A stretch of 28,803 nucleotides of DNA from Megasphaera sp. UBA1696 (lineage in GTDB: Bacteria; Bacillota; Negativicutes; Veillonellales; Megasphaeraceae): NCBI GenBank assembly GCA_002319965.1, contig DCJQ01000004.1, forward strand, positions 1 through 28,803, in the 5' to 3' direction. Of the stretch, positions 1-8,254 are shown piece after piece. The position numbers and the translations under genes are program-made. The notes under the pieces were generated by a model. The model saw nothing but the letters and a program-made list of their open reading frames with translations. It did not search any database and had not been told where the DNA came from. How positions within the stretch are numbered: position 1 is the stretch's first letter; each line of letters opens with the position of its first letter.

Positions 1-65
1 AGGGGGATCGAACCCCTGACCTCAAGATTGCGAACCTTGCGCTCTCCCAGCTGAGCTAATGCCCC
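1..65 (-). tRNA. tRNA-Ala (anticodon CGC), 3' end cut by window edge
   Basis: Read on the minus strand, the gene starts GGGGCATTAGCTCAG at position 65. It shows the D arm (AGCTGGGAGAGC), an anticodon stem CAAGG/TCTTG around the seven-base loop TTCGCAA, and a T arm AGGGG-TTCGATC-CCCCT. The middle of the loop gives anticodon CGC, which reads the alanine codon GCG. The GGGGC acceptor start also fits alanine tRNAs. The 3' half of the acceptor stem lies outside the window, so the end and any encoded CCA cannot be seen. The gene has its own promoter at 77-105. Confidence 0.93.
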
Positions 66-76
66 AATACGTCCTT

Positions 77-105
77 ATTGTAACGCAAAATCCACTGCGG
101 TACAA
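77..105 (-). promoter_or_regulatory. promoter of the tRNA-Ala gene
   Basis: On the minus strand a -35 box TTGTAC (100-105) and a -10 box TACAAT (77-82) are separated by exactly 17 bp. The -10 box ends 11 bp before the first base of the mature tRNA, so the primary transcript would have only a very short 5' leader. This looks like a strong, constitutive housekeeping promoter. Confidence 0.75.
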
Positions 106-288
106 GAAAAAATTGTTCCTCGACCAAAACGTAAATAAGACTATATGCTATCAGTTCTTTTCCCTGAGCACGGACTGTTCCGCTAAAAGAAGACTAAATT
201 CATATCCCCCCTATGGGCTTATATTTCTTCCTTTTTTTCAGTAAAATAATACTATATTAAACTATTCGTGGAAAAGAGGTTATTATCA

Positions 289-1293
289 ATGCATATCCCT
301 GAGAATTATCTGAGCCCTTCGACGTGCGGTGTCCTCGGAGCCGTCATGGTTCCCATTTGGCTGCTTTCGATCCGTAAGGTCAAGGAAACGGTGCCCCGTG
401 AAAAGCTGCCCCTCCTCGGCGTGGCTGCGGCTTTTTCCTTTTTGGCTATGATGTTCAACGTTCCCCTTCCGGGCGGTACGACGGGCCATGCCGTCGGCGG
501 CACGCTCATCGCCATCCTCCTCGGGCCGTATGCGGCCTGTCTCTCCGTCAGTGTAGCCCTTCTCATTCAGGCCCTCTTTTTTGGCGACGGCGGTATCTTA
601 GCCTTTGGCGCCAACAGTTTCAACATGGCCTTTGCCCTGCCCTTTACGGGCTATTTCGTCTATCACGGCGTAAAAAGACTCATTTCTTCGGATATCATCG
701 CCGCCGGTATCGGCTCCTACGTCGGCATCAATGTGGCCGCCTTCTGTGCTGCTGTTGAGTTCGGCATCCAGCCCTTACTGTTCACCGATGCCGCCGGTCA
801 AGCCTTGTACTGCCCGTACCCCCTGTCGATTTCCATTCCGGCCATGATGATCGGCCACATCACGATTTTCGGCCTGGCTGAAGTCATCTTTACGACAGGC
901 GTCCTGGCTTATCTCAAAAAGACCTCTCCCGATTTGTTCCATATGACGGCTCCGGCTTCGTCGAGTAAATCTCTCTTCGGACTCTTGGCTGCCCTCATCT
1001 TGGCCACACCCTTAGGCCTCTTGGCTGCCGGTACGGCATGGGGCGAATGGGATGTGGAAGAACTGGCTGAAACGGATTCCTTCGGCGCTTCCTTAGGTTA
1101 TACCCCGGCCGGTATGGAAAACGGCTTTTCCTTTGATGTCCTCATGCCGGACTACGCCATTGCCGGCCTCCCCGACGCCTTGGGTTACATCATTTCCGCC
1201 CTCGTCGGCACGGCCTTATTGATCATCATCTTTAAAGTCATCGCGTCCTTCCTGCCGGCTAAGCCGTCGTTTGACACGCCGTCTCAACATTAG
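289..1293 (+). CDS. cbiM: CbiM-type substrate-binding membrane subunit of a cobalt/nickel ECF importer
   Basis: This 334-residue membrane protein is the metal-binding S component of an energy-coupling factor importer. ATG 289 is chosen over the in-frame GTG at 268. It follows an AGAGG box and gives the N-terminus MHIPENYL, and the family needs His2 and the free N-terminus to bind the metal. His67, in GGTTGHAVGG, falls where family members have a further metal ligand. The N-terminal part is the CbiM fold with several hydrophobic segments. The last 90 residues add a soluble loop (TAWGEWDVEEL to PDYAIAG) and a final membrane helix, like the CbiN/NikN/PDGLE piece found fused in NikMN proteins. 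Cobalt or nickel cannot be decided. There is no cobalamin riboswitch and no cob or urease gene nearby. cbiQ follows 12 bp downstream behind AGGAGG. Confidence 0.9.
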   Translation: MHIPENYLSPSTCGVLGAVMVPIWLLSIRKVKETVPREKLPLLGVAAAFSFLAMMFNVPLPGGTTGHAVGGTLIAILLGPYAACLSVSVALLIQALFFGDGGILAFGANSFNMAFALPFTGYFVYHGVKRLISSDIIAAGIGSYVGINVAAFCAAVEFGIQPLLFTDAAGQALYCPYPLSISIPAMMIGHITIFGLAEVIFTTGVLAYLKKTSPDLFHMTAPASSSKSLFGLLAALILATPLGLLAAGTAWGEWDVEELAETDSFGASLGYTPAGMENGFSFDVLMPDYAIAGLPDALGYIISALVGTALLIIIFKVIASFLPAKPSFDTPSQH

Positions 1294-1305
1294 GAGGCCT
1301 GAACG

Positions 1306-2115
1306 ATGAAGCTCCCCGAATGGGTACAGCGCGAAGAAACATATAATCCCGGCCGTGACCGGGATTATTTCATTTCCCGCTCCCTCCTGCGCTTAGTCTC
1401 GGTGCTGAAAGCCCTGCGCCAACAGCACGGCCCGTCCCGCTGGAACGTCGGTGCCGGTCCGGCCCTGATCACTACGCTGGTCATGATTCTGCTCATAGTC
1501 CTCTGTCGGACCATGGCTTTTCTCTGGGCCGTCCTGGCCGGTGAATTGGTCCTTCTGGCCTTCCATCCCGGCCGTCAGCTGCGGACGACCTTGGCGGCAG
1601 CCCTGGCCGCATCGGCCGTCTGTGCCGTCATCGTCACCCCGGCCTTATTTCTCGGCAACGGACGCCACGTCTTTCTCCTGCCCTGTAAAACCTGTCTCAC
1701 CGTACTCTGTCTGATGCTCCTCCAGCAAAATGTGTCGTGGCACAAATTGACGGCAGCCCTCAGGACCTTTCATGTCCCGTCGCTGGTCATTTTCATCTTG
1801 GATACGACCCTTCGCTATATCGCCATCCTCGGCCAAGAATCGGCAGAACTATTAACCGCCTTGAAACTTCGCTCTGTCGGCCACAATCCCGATAAAAAAG
1901 CGGCGCTCAGCGGCGTCGCCGGCATGATGCTGCAAAAGTCCCAGCGCCTGTCGCAGGACCTCTATGAAGCCATGCGCTGCCGCGGTTTTACCGGCGAATA
2001 CCACGTCTATGACGAGGGAAAAAGGCGGGCCCTGTCGCCGGCCACGGGTGTGCTGCTCCTGATGCTCTTATCTTATGTCTATCTCTTCGTCCGTTTGGAA
2101 GGAGTTCTTTCATGA
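1306..2115 (+). CDS. cbiQ: CbiQ-type transmembrane (T) component of the ECF metal importer
   Basis: The 269-residue protein is the energy-coupling membrane subunit that links the ATPase to CbiM. It has a short soluble N-terminus, a hydrophobic core with several segments at about residues 50-150, and a cytoplasmic region with two family-type coupling motifs: about residues 188-200 (ALKLRSVGHN) and 218-230 (YEAMRCRGFTGEY, the usual A-M-x-x-R-G-F/Y element). A closing hydrophobic helix follows. The start ATG sits behind AGGAGG, which overlaps the cbiM stop codon. The stop overlaps the cbiO start in an ATGA, so the three genes are translationally coupled. Confidence 0.9.
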   Translation: MKLPEWVQREETYNPGRDRDYFISRSLLRLVSVLKALRQQHGPSRWNVGAGPALITTLVMILLIVLCRTMAFLWAVLAGELVLLAFHPGRQLRTTLAAALAASAVCAVIVTPALFLGNGRHVFLLPCKTCLTVLCLMLLQQNVSWHKLTAALRTFHVPSLVIFILDTTLRYIAILGQESAELLTALKLRSVGHNPDKKAALSGVAGMMLQKSQRLSQDLYEAMRCRGFTGEYHVYDEGKRRALSPATGVLLLMLLSYVYLFVRLEGVLS

Positions 2116-2753
2116 TTATTCTCGACGACGTCTGTTTTGCCTATGACGACAGACCCATTCTCAGTCACCTGACGGAGACGATCGAACCCGGTCAGGCCGT
2201 CCTCCTCACCGGCCCCAACGGCTCCGGCAAATCGACCCTCCTGCGGCTGTTGAACGGCCTTATATTCCCGCAGCTCGGGACCTATACCTTTGACGGCACG
2301 GTAATTACGACGGCTAAGATGCGCGACCATCGCTATTCAAAATGGTTTCACCAGCGCATCGGCTATATCTGGCAGCATCCCGATTCGCAGCTCTTTTGCA
2401 GCAGCGTCCGCGAAGAATTGGCCTTTGGTCCCGTTCAAATGGGCCTCCCTTCCGAAGACGTCAAAAAGCGCGTCGATGACGCCTTGGAACTCCTCGGTCT
2501 TACGAAACTGGCCGACAGGGCTCCTTACTCCCTGTCCGGCGGCGAAAAGAAACGGACGGCCATAGCCTCCATCCTGACCATGAATCCCCAGATTTGGACC
2601 ATGGATGAGCCCGAAAGCTACCTCGACGCCGACGGCCTTACCTGGCTGGAAGATTTCCTGCCCAGCCTGAAAGCAGCCGGAAAGACCCTCATCGTAGCCA
2701 CCCACCACGCCGGCATCATCCAGAAAATCATCGATAAAGAAATACACCTATAA
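2112..2753 (+). CDS. cbiO: CbiO-type ATPase of the ECF metal importer
   Basis: This 213-residue ABC ATPase drives metal import with CbiM and CbiQ. It has Walker A GPNGSGKST (34-42), a Q-loop WQHPDSQLF (88-95), which is typical of ECF A components, the signature LSGGE (141-145), Walker B IWTMDEPE (161-168) and an H-loop THH near residue 198. It is shorter than most CbiO proteins (about 270 residues) because the usual C-terminal extension is missing; the protein ends shortly after the H-loop. All catalytic motifs are intact, so this looks like a compact form and not a truncated pseudogene. A strong terminator closes the operon at 2817-2860. Confidence 0.92.
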   Translation: MIILDDVCFAYDDRPILSHLTETIEPGQAVLLTGPNGSGKSTLLRLLNGLIFPQLGTYTFDGTVITTAKMRDHRYSKWFHQRIGYIWQHPDSQLFCSSVREELAFGPVQMGLPSEDVKKRVDDALELLGLTKLADRAPYSLSGGEKKRTAIASILTMNPQIWTMDEPESYLDADGLTWLEDFLPSLKAAGKTLIVATHHAGIIQKIIDKEIHL

Positions 2754-2816
2754 AATTCATCAGCTAATTATTAGAAACAGATACATCATCAACCGTCTTT
2801 TTCAAAAGCCAGCAAG

Positions 2817-2860
2817 AGACAAAAGATATGTCACTGCCTCGTTGTATCTTTTGTCTTTTT
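2817..2860 (+). terminator. intrinsic terminator of cbiMQO
   Basis: A perfect 12-bp inverted repeat, AGACAAAAGATA (2817-2828) and TATCTTTTGTCT (2845-2856), is followed by a T run. It lies 64 bp past the cbiO stop codon. Confidence 0.88.
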
Positions 2861-2950
2861 ATATTTCAAACAGGCCGTCTATCTATATGCGATTTACGAA
2901 TGGCGAATAAATTTAATAATTCCACACGGACATGATTCCGAATGTAACAT

Positions 2951-2992
2951 AAAAAGGCACGGTCCATTGGCATCCTCGAGTCAATGGACCGT
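2951..2992 (-). terminator. intrinsic terminator of the AGCS symporter gene
   Basis: A perfect 11-bp inverted repeat, ACGGTCCATTG (2959-2969) and CAATGGACCGT (2982-2992), is followed on the minus strand by GCC and five T. It lies about 70 bp past the stop codon of the minus-strand symporter gene. Confidence 0.8.
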
Positions 2993-3062
2993 TTAAAAAT
3001 AGCCTTAAAAAGAATTGATGAAAAGTTGATGAACGTCAAATTCAGTTATCGATGATAGTAAT

Positions 3063-4460
3063 TTATCTGTCATTTTTTGCAGCATTATATTGATCGATAA
3101 CACTAATATCATAATTCCATTCCGGTGTTTCCTGCTGTTTTTTCTTCGTTTCGTAATCTTTTAAAACAAAAACGACGTATCTAGAGAGTCCTACAAGGGC
3201 AATAATATTAAAAAATACCATGAAGGCTGTACTAAAGTCAGCCATTTCCCAAAGGCTGGGAACAGGCAGACAGGCTCCGACAATAATAAGGAGGCAAGAG
3301 AAAATTCGCCAAAGAGTACTCAGCTTCTTTCCCCCTTTGGGAATCAGGTAGGACAGGTTAACTTCACCATAATAGATATCCGCTAACAACGTTGTATAGC
3401 CAAAAAGAAACATGGCAAAAAATACAATCCATTTTCCACAGTCGCCGAAAGAAACAGCAAAAGCAGCCTGTGTCAATTGAATGCCTGTAGCACCACTACT
3501 TAACTCCCCGGAGAGAAGTATACAGAAAGCCGTACAGGAACAGACAACAATGGTTGTTACAAAGCAGCCCAACATTCCGTTCAGTCCCTGGTTGACAGGA
3601 TGCTTAACATTAGCAGCTGCATGCATACTTGGCGTCGTACCATTACCGGCATCATTACTGAACAAGCCTCGTGCAATGCCGTAACGGAAGGCCTGCTGTA
3701 CCGTATAACCAGCAACACCTCCGGCGACTTGACCAATACCTAAAGCCGAACTGATAATCAACCAGATCATGTCAAAAAAGGCATGTAAATGGGTGAAAAT
3801 AACAAAGAGCGCCAGCAATAAATAAATCAATGCCATAAAAGGTACAACGTAGGAAGCAACTTCTGCAAGGCGTTTTATGCCTCCAAAAATAACCAGAGCA
3901 ACCAAGATCATCAATCCGATACCGACAATCCCCGGATGATAATCAACAATCCCCGTAACAGATGTGGCAATCGAATTACTCTGGATCATAACATAAATAC
4001 AACCGATCCCGATAATCAAAGAAATCGAGAATAAAGTTGCTAAAAGGCGACTATGCAGCCCTTTTGACATATAGTAAGCCGGACCGCCGCGATAGGTGCC
4101 ATCATCATTCTTAACGCGGAAAATTTGCCCTAAAACAGCTTCACTAAAAATAATCGGCATTCCCAACAACGAGGTAATCCACATCCAAAAGATGGCTCCC
4201 GGCCCACCGGAAGCAAGTGCTGTTGCTACCCCTACCAAGCTTCCTGTACCAACTTCAGCGCCAACAGCTGCACAGAGGGCGCCAAACCCGGAAACACCGC
4301 CTTTCGTTGAATTCTTTGCACTCAGGTTTGTGATTAATTTTGAAAAATACCGAATCTGCGGAAATTTAAGGCGCATGGTAATAAACATGCCAAAAATTAA
4401 TAAAATACCAGCAACCAACCACCCCCAAAAAATTCCATTGATGTTACGAATAATTTCCAT
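3063..4460 (-). CDS. AGCS-family sodium:alanine/glycine-type symporter
   Basis: The 465-residue protein is a sodium-coupled importer for small neutral amino acids in the cytoplasmic membrane. It shows the family core: GGVSGFGALCAAVGAEVGTG, then GVATALASGGPGAIFWMW around residues 60-95, then a run of some ten hydrophobic helices, and the NDAGNGTTPSMHAAA stretch near the middle. ATG 4460 is used. An in-frame GTG two codons upstream (4466) is better spaced from GGAGGAG (7 nt against 13 nt), so the start is open by two residues. A terminator at 4607-4656 separates it from the diaminopropionate lyase gene upstream, so it probably has its own promoter in the AT-rich 4461-4606 gap. The context suggests it imports the substrate, or a product such as alanine, of the neighbouring enzymes. 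The true substrate is unknown. Confidence 0.9.
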   Translation of the reverse strand: MEIIRNINGIFWGWLVAGILLIFGMFITMRLKFPQIRYFSKLITNLSAKNSTKGGVSGFGALCAAVGAEVGTGSLVGVATALASGGPGAIFWMWITSLLGMPIIFSEAVLGQIFRVKNDDGTYRGGPAYYMSKGLHSRLLATLFSISLIIGIGCIYVMIQSNSIATSVTGIVDYHPGIVGIGLMILVALVIFGGIKRLAEVASYVVPFMALIYLLLALFVIFTHLHAFFDMIWLIISSALGIGQVAGGVAGYTVQQAFRYGIARGLFSNDAGNGTTPSMHAAANVKHPVNQGLNGMLGCFVTTIVVCSCTAFCILLSGELSSGATGIQLTQAAFAVSFGDCGKWIVFFAMFLFGYTTLLADIYYGEVNLSYLIPKGGKKLSTLWRIFSCLLIIVGACLPVPSLWEMADFSTAFMVFFNIIALVGLSRYVVFVLKDYETKKKQQETPEWNYDISVIDQYNAAKNDR

Positions 4461-4606
4461 AAACACAGCACATCTCCTCCAAACTTTGTGTGTCATCCAT
4501 AGTTATTATGCATTCGAATCAATTCTTTTATTCTATTTTATAAAATCAGTTTCTGTACTTATATACAAATATTTTTCAAAAATATAGTTATATTGAGTTT
4601 TCAAAA

Positions 4607-4656
4607 AAATAAAAAGAAAGCCATGTACTCAGATTACGTCATACACAGCTTTCTTT
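4607..4656 (-). terminator. intrinsic terminator after diaminopropionate ammonia-lyase gene
   Basis: The inverted repeat AAAGAAAGC (4613-4621) and GCTTTCTTT (4648-4656) is followed on the minus strand by a long T-rich tail. It lies about 28 bp beyond the stop codon of the lyase gene. Confidence 0.8.
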
Positions 4657-4683
4657 CAGTTATTATTTATTTTTTACAGATTT

Positions 4684-5886
4684 TTAGAAGCTAGGATAAA
4701 GTCCGTCCCAAACAATATGTCGATAATTAATTGCATCTGTATCGCCTTCTGTAGAAAAGCAAAGAATCGTCGAATTATCATTAATTCCTAATTCTTGCTT
4801 CAGATAATCGAGACTGGGATTCTGTAGGACTTCGGCAACAAAGCCGGTGGTAGCCGCGCCACTTTCACCGGAAATAATACGTTGATCTCTGCCTAAGGGA
4901 TTGCCCAGGATGCGCATCCCCTTTGCTGCAACCCAATCTGGAACAGAAACAAAATAATCGGCATGGTCTTTAAGGATATCCCAACCAATAGTACAAGGTT
5001 CACCACAGCAAAGCCCTGCCATAATCGACTCCATATTTCCCGTTACGGTATGCAGCTTTCCGTCATTGGCAGCCGCAGTACGGTAAATGCAGTCAGCTTT
5101 ATTCGGTTCAACAATAGTGATTAAAGGGCGGTTTTCATCTCCATAATAGGCACTAAAAAGACCGGTTAAAGCCCCTGACATCGCACCGACACCGGCCTGC
5201 AGGAAAATATGAGTCGGCTTAACATTCCCCATCTGTTGAATTGCTTCATAAGCCATAGTCATATAGCCTTGCATAATCCACCCCGGAATTTGCGTGTAGC
5301 CCGGCCAGGCTGTGTCTTGTACAAGAATCCAACCATTTTTTTCGGCCTGTTGACTGGCATAACGAACAGTATCATCATAATTAAAGTCAGTAATGGTCGC
5401 TTCTGCCCCCAATTTCTGGATGTTATTCAATCGTTCTGCCGCACTCCCCTTAGGCATGTAAATAACAGCCTTCTGTCCCAAACGTTTTGCCGTCCACGCA
5501 ATCCCCCGTCCGTGATTTCCATCGGTAGCCGTAACGAAAGTCAGTGTCCCTATTTTATCCTTAATTTCTTGACTGGTAATCTTACCATAAGAAAGGCGGG
5601 ATATATCCATCCCCAGCCGATGAGCAATATAGCTCCCGATACAGTAACTGCCACCCAGCCCCTTGAAAGCATTAAGGCCGAAACGGGTGCTTTCATCCTT
5701 TACATAAAGGCCACTGATTCCAAATCGGCAGGCAAAGTCATTTAAAAGAACAAGCGGCGTTATTTGATAATCGGGAAAGCTCTTATGGAAATCCATAACT
5801 TTTCGAGCCGCTTCCGGATTGAACATATCGACTGAAGAAAATTGCCCCTCATGTATCCGATGTGTAAATTTAATTGATTCTTCCAT
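4684..5886 (-). CDS. dpaL: diaminopropionate ammonia-lyase (PLP enzyme)
   Basis: The enzyme splits 2,3-diaminopropionate into pyruvate and two ammonia. It is a cytoplasmic fold-type II PLP protein. Its 400 residues match the usual family length of about 400. Visible motifs are the Schiff-base lysine K75 in NAFKGLGG, TATDGNHGRG at 119-128 with D122, D191 in DTAWPGY, and the glycine-rich phosphate-binding loop QAGVGAMSGA (230-239). These match the E. coli YgeX landmarks K77, D120 and D189 as I remember them. ATG 5886 follows GGAGG, which overlaps the stop codon of the aminoacylase gene upstream, so the two genes form an operon. Base composition is lower in GC than in the flanking operons. The order aminoacylase then lyase suggests that diaminopropionate is released first and degraded second. 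Confidence 0.92.
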   Translation of the reverse strand: MEESIKFTHRIHEGQFSSVDMFNPEAARKVMDFHKSFPDYQITPLVLLNDFACRFGISGLYVKDESTRFGLNAFKGLGGSYCIGSYIAHRLGMDISRLSYGKITSQEIKDKIGTLTFVTATDGNHGRGIAWTAKRLGQKAVIYMPKGSAAERLNNIQKLGAEATITDFNYDDTVRYASQQAEKNGWILVQDTAWPGYTQIPGWIMQGYMTMAYEAIQQMGNVKPTHIFLQAGVGAMSGALTGLFSAYYGDENRPLITIVEPNKADCIYRTAAANDGKLHTVTGNMESIMAGLCCGEPCTIGWDILKDHADYFVSVPDWVAAKGMRILGNPLGRDQRIISGESGAATTGFVAEVLQNPSLDYLKQELGINDNSTILCFSTEGDTDAINYRHIVWDGLYPSF

Positions 5887-5897
5887 ACTAAAACCTC

Positions 5898-7058
5898 CTA
5901 CTGAAGCCGCAGAGAGGCAATCTTAGCTAAAATCTCTGCTCCACTGGTCAAAATTTTATCATTATAATCAAACTTCGTGTTATGCAGCATGATGTTGTCC
6001 GTCACACTGTCTGCATCGCCGCTGCCTAAGAAGAAAAAAGCCCCCGGTATCTGTTCCAGATAATGCGCAAAATCTTCTGAAATCATGACTGGCAAACAAT
6101 CCGCATCAACATTATCTTTACCAACGATTTGGGCTGCAGCTTCTGCAACATACGCCACTTGTTCTTTGCGGTTCACCGTCGGTGCAAATTCATGCGTATA
6201 CGTGAATTCACAGTCTGCACCGTTCAAAGAACAAATATTTTCACTAACAGCACGCATACGTGACTCCGCCAATGCCTGCACAGACGGAGAATAACTTCTC
6301 ACATCACCTTTTATCGTTACGTTTGAAGGAATAAGGTTATGTGCGCCATCCATGTATAATTCCGTACAGGAAATGACAAGAGGATCTACAGGATTGACGG
6401 TACGTGAAACAATGGTTTGCAATGCTATTATCACTTCCGAAGCAGTAACTAAAGGATCAATAGACATATGAGGGCTGGAAGCATGAGCCCCTTTCCCATG
6501 AATTTGGATGGTAAAATTATCTTCACTGCCCATAATACCGCCACTTCGTACATGTACTTTCCCGGTAGGGATATTCGGCATATTATGCAGTCCATAAATC
6601 TCCTGCATAGGAAATCTTTTCAGCAAACCGTCGGCTAACATAGCTTGTGCCCCTTTACCCGGTTCTTCAGCTGGTTGAAAAACAAAATACACAGTTCCGT
6701 TGAAATTCTTTTTTTCTGCCAATATTTCAGCAGCTCCCAATAACTGAGCAACATGGCCATCATGACCGCAAGAGTGCATAACTCCCGGATTCTGTGATTT
6801 CCAGTCGGGATTCCCTTCTTCACCTACGGGATTAGCATCCATATCAGCACGCAAACCAATCGTACCTTCGCCACTGCCGAAGGTCAAGGTCCCGACAAGT
6901 CCCGTGCCTCCAACATTCCGAGTTACGGAAATTCCCATCTTTTCTAACTGAGTTGAAATAAAATCACCGGTCCACACTTCTTGAAAGGCTGTTTCAGGAT
7001 GACGGTGCAGTTCGTGGCGCCAAGTCAGAAGATGTTGAGCAAGTGTACCACTTTCCAT
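5898..7058 (-). CDS. M20-family amidohydrolase (N-acyl amino acid aminoacylase type)
   Basis: The 386-residue protein is a cytoplasmic metal-dependent amidohydrolase that removes acyl groups from the nitrogen of amino acids. Landmarks are HELHRHPETAFQE (15-27), D-M-D near residue 73, the metal site CGHDGH (97-102), the catalytic pair QPAEEPG (128-134), and a dimerisation lid in the middle. ATG 7058 is used because GGAGG lies 8 nt upstream; a longer reading to 7154 has no ribosome binding site and unlikely sequence. It is co-transcribed with the diaminopropionate lyase gene, which starts 11 bp later. Related proteins include hippurate hydrolases and N-acetyl-diaminopimelate deacetylases, so the acyl group and amino acid are not known. 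I infer an N-acyl-diaminopropionate from the neighbouring gene only. Confidence 0.88.
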   Translation of the reverse strand: MESGTLAQHLLTWRHELHRHPETAFQEVWTGDFISTQLEKMGISVTRNVGGTGLVGTLTFGSGEGTIGLRADMDANPVGEEGNPDWKSQNPGVMHSCGHDGHVAQLLGAAEILAEKKNFNGTVYFVFQPAEEPGKGAQAMLADGLLKRFPMQEIYGLHNMPNIPTGKVHVRSGGIMGSEDNFTIQIHGKGAHASSPHMSIDPLVTASEVIIALQTIVSRTVNPVDPLVISCTELYMDGAHNLIPSNVTIKGDVRSYSPSVQALAESRMRAVSENICSLNGADCEFTYTHEFAPTVNRKEQVAYVAEAAAQIVGKDNVDADCLPVMISEDFAHYLEQIPGAFFFLGSGDADSVTDNIMLHNTKFDYNDKILTSGAEILAKIASLRLQ

Positions 7059-7166
7059 AAATACTACCTCCTTCGTCGTTTTATTTTTATTCTTAATATC
7101 AGTATAAGAAAAAGCACCGTCTAAGGATATGGAAATTTTTTCAAAAAATACCACTGTATTGAGATA

Positions 7167-8063
7167 TTATTTTATTTCATGTTGCTGGCGATAACAAAGT
7201 GGTGTCAGTCCAAACTGCTTTCGAAAGGCTTCAATGTAATAACTAGTAGAACTGAAACCGCAAGTATAGGCTATATCACTGACAGAAATAGTACTGCGCG
7301 TCAACAGATACGTACTCTGTTCTAATCGGAAGGCACGCAAATAGGAGAAAATTGAATCGCCAGTAAATTTTTTAAAAATACGGCAGCACTCACTTTCCGC
7401 ATAAGAAGCATGGCCAGCAATATCTTGGAGGGTAATCTTTTCCTGATAATGCTGCCCAATATAACTGATGATACGTTGGACGACGATATTAGCCTTCGAT
7501 TTCCGACGCACAGTCGGTACGTCCGGACGATGACGCAAAAGAGAAAGAAACATGATTTGCAAATGCGCAAAAATCTCCACTTCATATGCCAGATGCTTTT
7601 CTTCATTCCATTTATAAATCCAACGTATTTCATCCAGAATAGCTTTCTGCCAATCTACTTGCTGACGCAGGACGCAGTGTGAAAAAGCTGCATCACTCAA
7701 AAAAGGCAAAAGATATTGTTGTTCGATAATACTTCCTGTAAAACCACTCAACAGCTGTGGCCCCAGATCCATGCAAATATAGGTACTGTCCGGATCCCTC
7801 AAAGGCCTTGCCATATGCAAATAACTGCTGTTAATAAAAATCCCATCCCCGGTCTCCAATCGATAAGTCTGCTCACTGACATGAAACTCAATGGCGCCCC
7901 GCACAACAAGACAAAACTGTATTTCCTCATGCCAGTGAAGTTTTGTATATCCTAAAATATTTTTACTCATAATGGAGTAATAGACTGCGATAGGAAAAGC
8001 AGCGCTTCCATGACGCGTAGATTCCCTATTTTCCTTGGTAACAGCGATATCCGTGACCTGCAT
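7167..8063 (-). CDS. AraC-family regulator with N-terminal cupin sensor
   Basis: This 298-residue transcription factor probably controls the flanking catabolic genes. The N-terminal half is a cupin-like ligand pocket (LHWHEEIQFCLVVRGAIEFH, then GDGIFINSSYLHM). The C-terminal 100 residues are a double helix-turn-helix: ITLQDIAGHASYAESECCRIF, then the classic second helix with VSDIAYTCGFSSTSYYIEAFR and F-G-L-T-P-L-x-Y-R. ATG 8063 is chosen because AAGGGAG is well spaced from it; the upstream ATG at 8093 is not. It lies upstream of the aminoacylase-lyase operon on the same strand and diverges from the carbamoyl hydrolase gene, so one regulator could switch both arms. An inverted repeat within its own promoter spacer suggests autoregulation. 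Confidence 0.9.
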   Translation of the reverse strand: MQVTDIAVTKENRESTRHGSAAFPIAVYYSIMSKNILGYTKLHWHEEIQFCLVVRGAIEFHVSEQTYRLETGDGIFINSSYLHMARPLRDPDSTYICMDLGPQLLSGFTGSIIEQQYLLPFLSDAAFSHCVLRQQVDWQKAILDEIRWIYKWNEEKHLAYEVEIFAHLQIMFLSLLRHRPDVPTVRRKSKANIVVQRIISYIGQHYQEKITLQDIAGHASYAESECCRIFKKFTGDSIFSYLRAFRLEQSTYLLTRSTISVSDIAYTCGFSSTSYYIEAFRKQFGLTPLCYRQQHEIK

Positions 8064-8107
8064 AATGATTTCTCCCTTGATAAAAGCAACCATAAAATAT
8101 TAGATTC

Positions 8108-8136
8108 AGTGTATCACGCTCGAACGCTTTCGACAA
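8108..8136 (-). promoter_or_regulatory. promoter of the araC-type gene with inverted repeat in the spacer
   Basis: On the minus strand, -35 TTGTCG (8131-8136) and -10 TACACT (8108-8113) are 17 bp apart, with TG one base before the -10. The inverted repeat TCGAA-CGCT-TTCGA (8120-8133) fills most of the spacer and is a likely binding site, possibly for the regulator itself. The promoter boxes are convincing; the operator role is inferred. Confidence 0.6.
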
Positions 8137-8201
8137 ATTTATACCTCAATATTACGATATTTATCGGCAAAAAAAATATATAAAACGACTCGATACCTCC
8201 T

Positions 8202-8228
8202 TATAATGAAACTGAAAATAAATTCAGT
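8202..8228 (+). promoter_or_regulatory. candidate -10 box and downstream inverted repeat for the carbamoyl hydrolase gene
   Basis: A consensus TATAAT (8202-8207) has no recognisable -35 box 17 bp upstream, which is common for activator-dependent promoters. Immediately downstream is the inverted repeat ACTGAA (8211-8216) and TTCAGT (8223-8228), placed at the expected transcription start. It could be an operator or a small RNA hairpin. Confidence 0.45.
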
Positions 8229-8254
8229 ACAATATTTACACAGGAGGTTTTATC

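Larger units (their letters stand above)
2754..3062. other. gene-free gap between converging operons; holds two terminators
   Basis: This 309-bp AT-rich stretch lies between the ends of cbiO (plus) and the AGCS symporter gene (minus). It holds one terminator for each strand, listed separately. I see no supported coding sequence, tRNA or promoter in the rest. Confidence 0.7.

Noticed and set aside
59..244. 61-codon open frame overlapping the tRNA promoter region
   Set aside because: It starts inside the tRNA gene, has no ribosome binding site, and its protein has no recognisable feature.
66..288. Cobalamin riboswitch or NikR operator before cbiM
   Set aside because: A CCACTGCGG piece at 92-100 vaguely recalls a B12 box, but the other conserved elements are missing and it lies in the tRNA promoter. 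No dyad of the NikR type was seen.
5209..5745. 178-codon plus-strand open frame opposite the diaminopropionate lyase gene
   Set aside because: Antisense to a complete PLP enzyme with all motifs; the product looks random.
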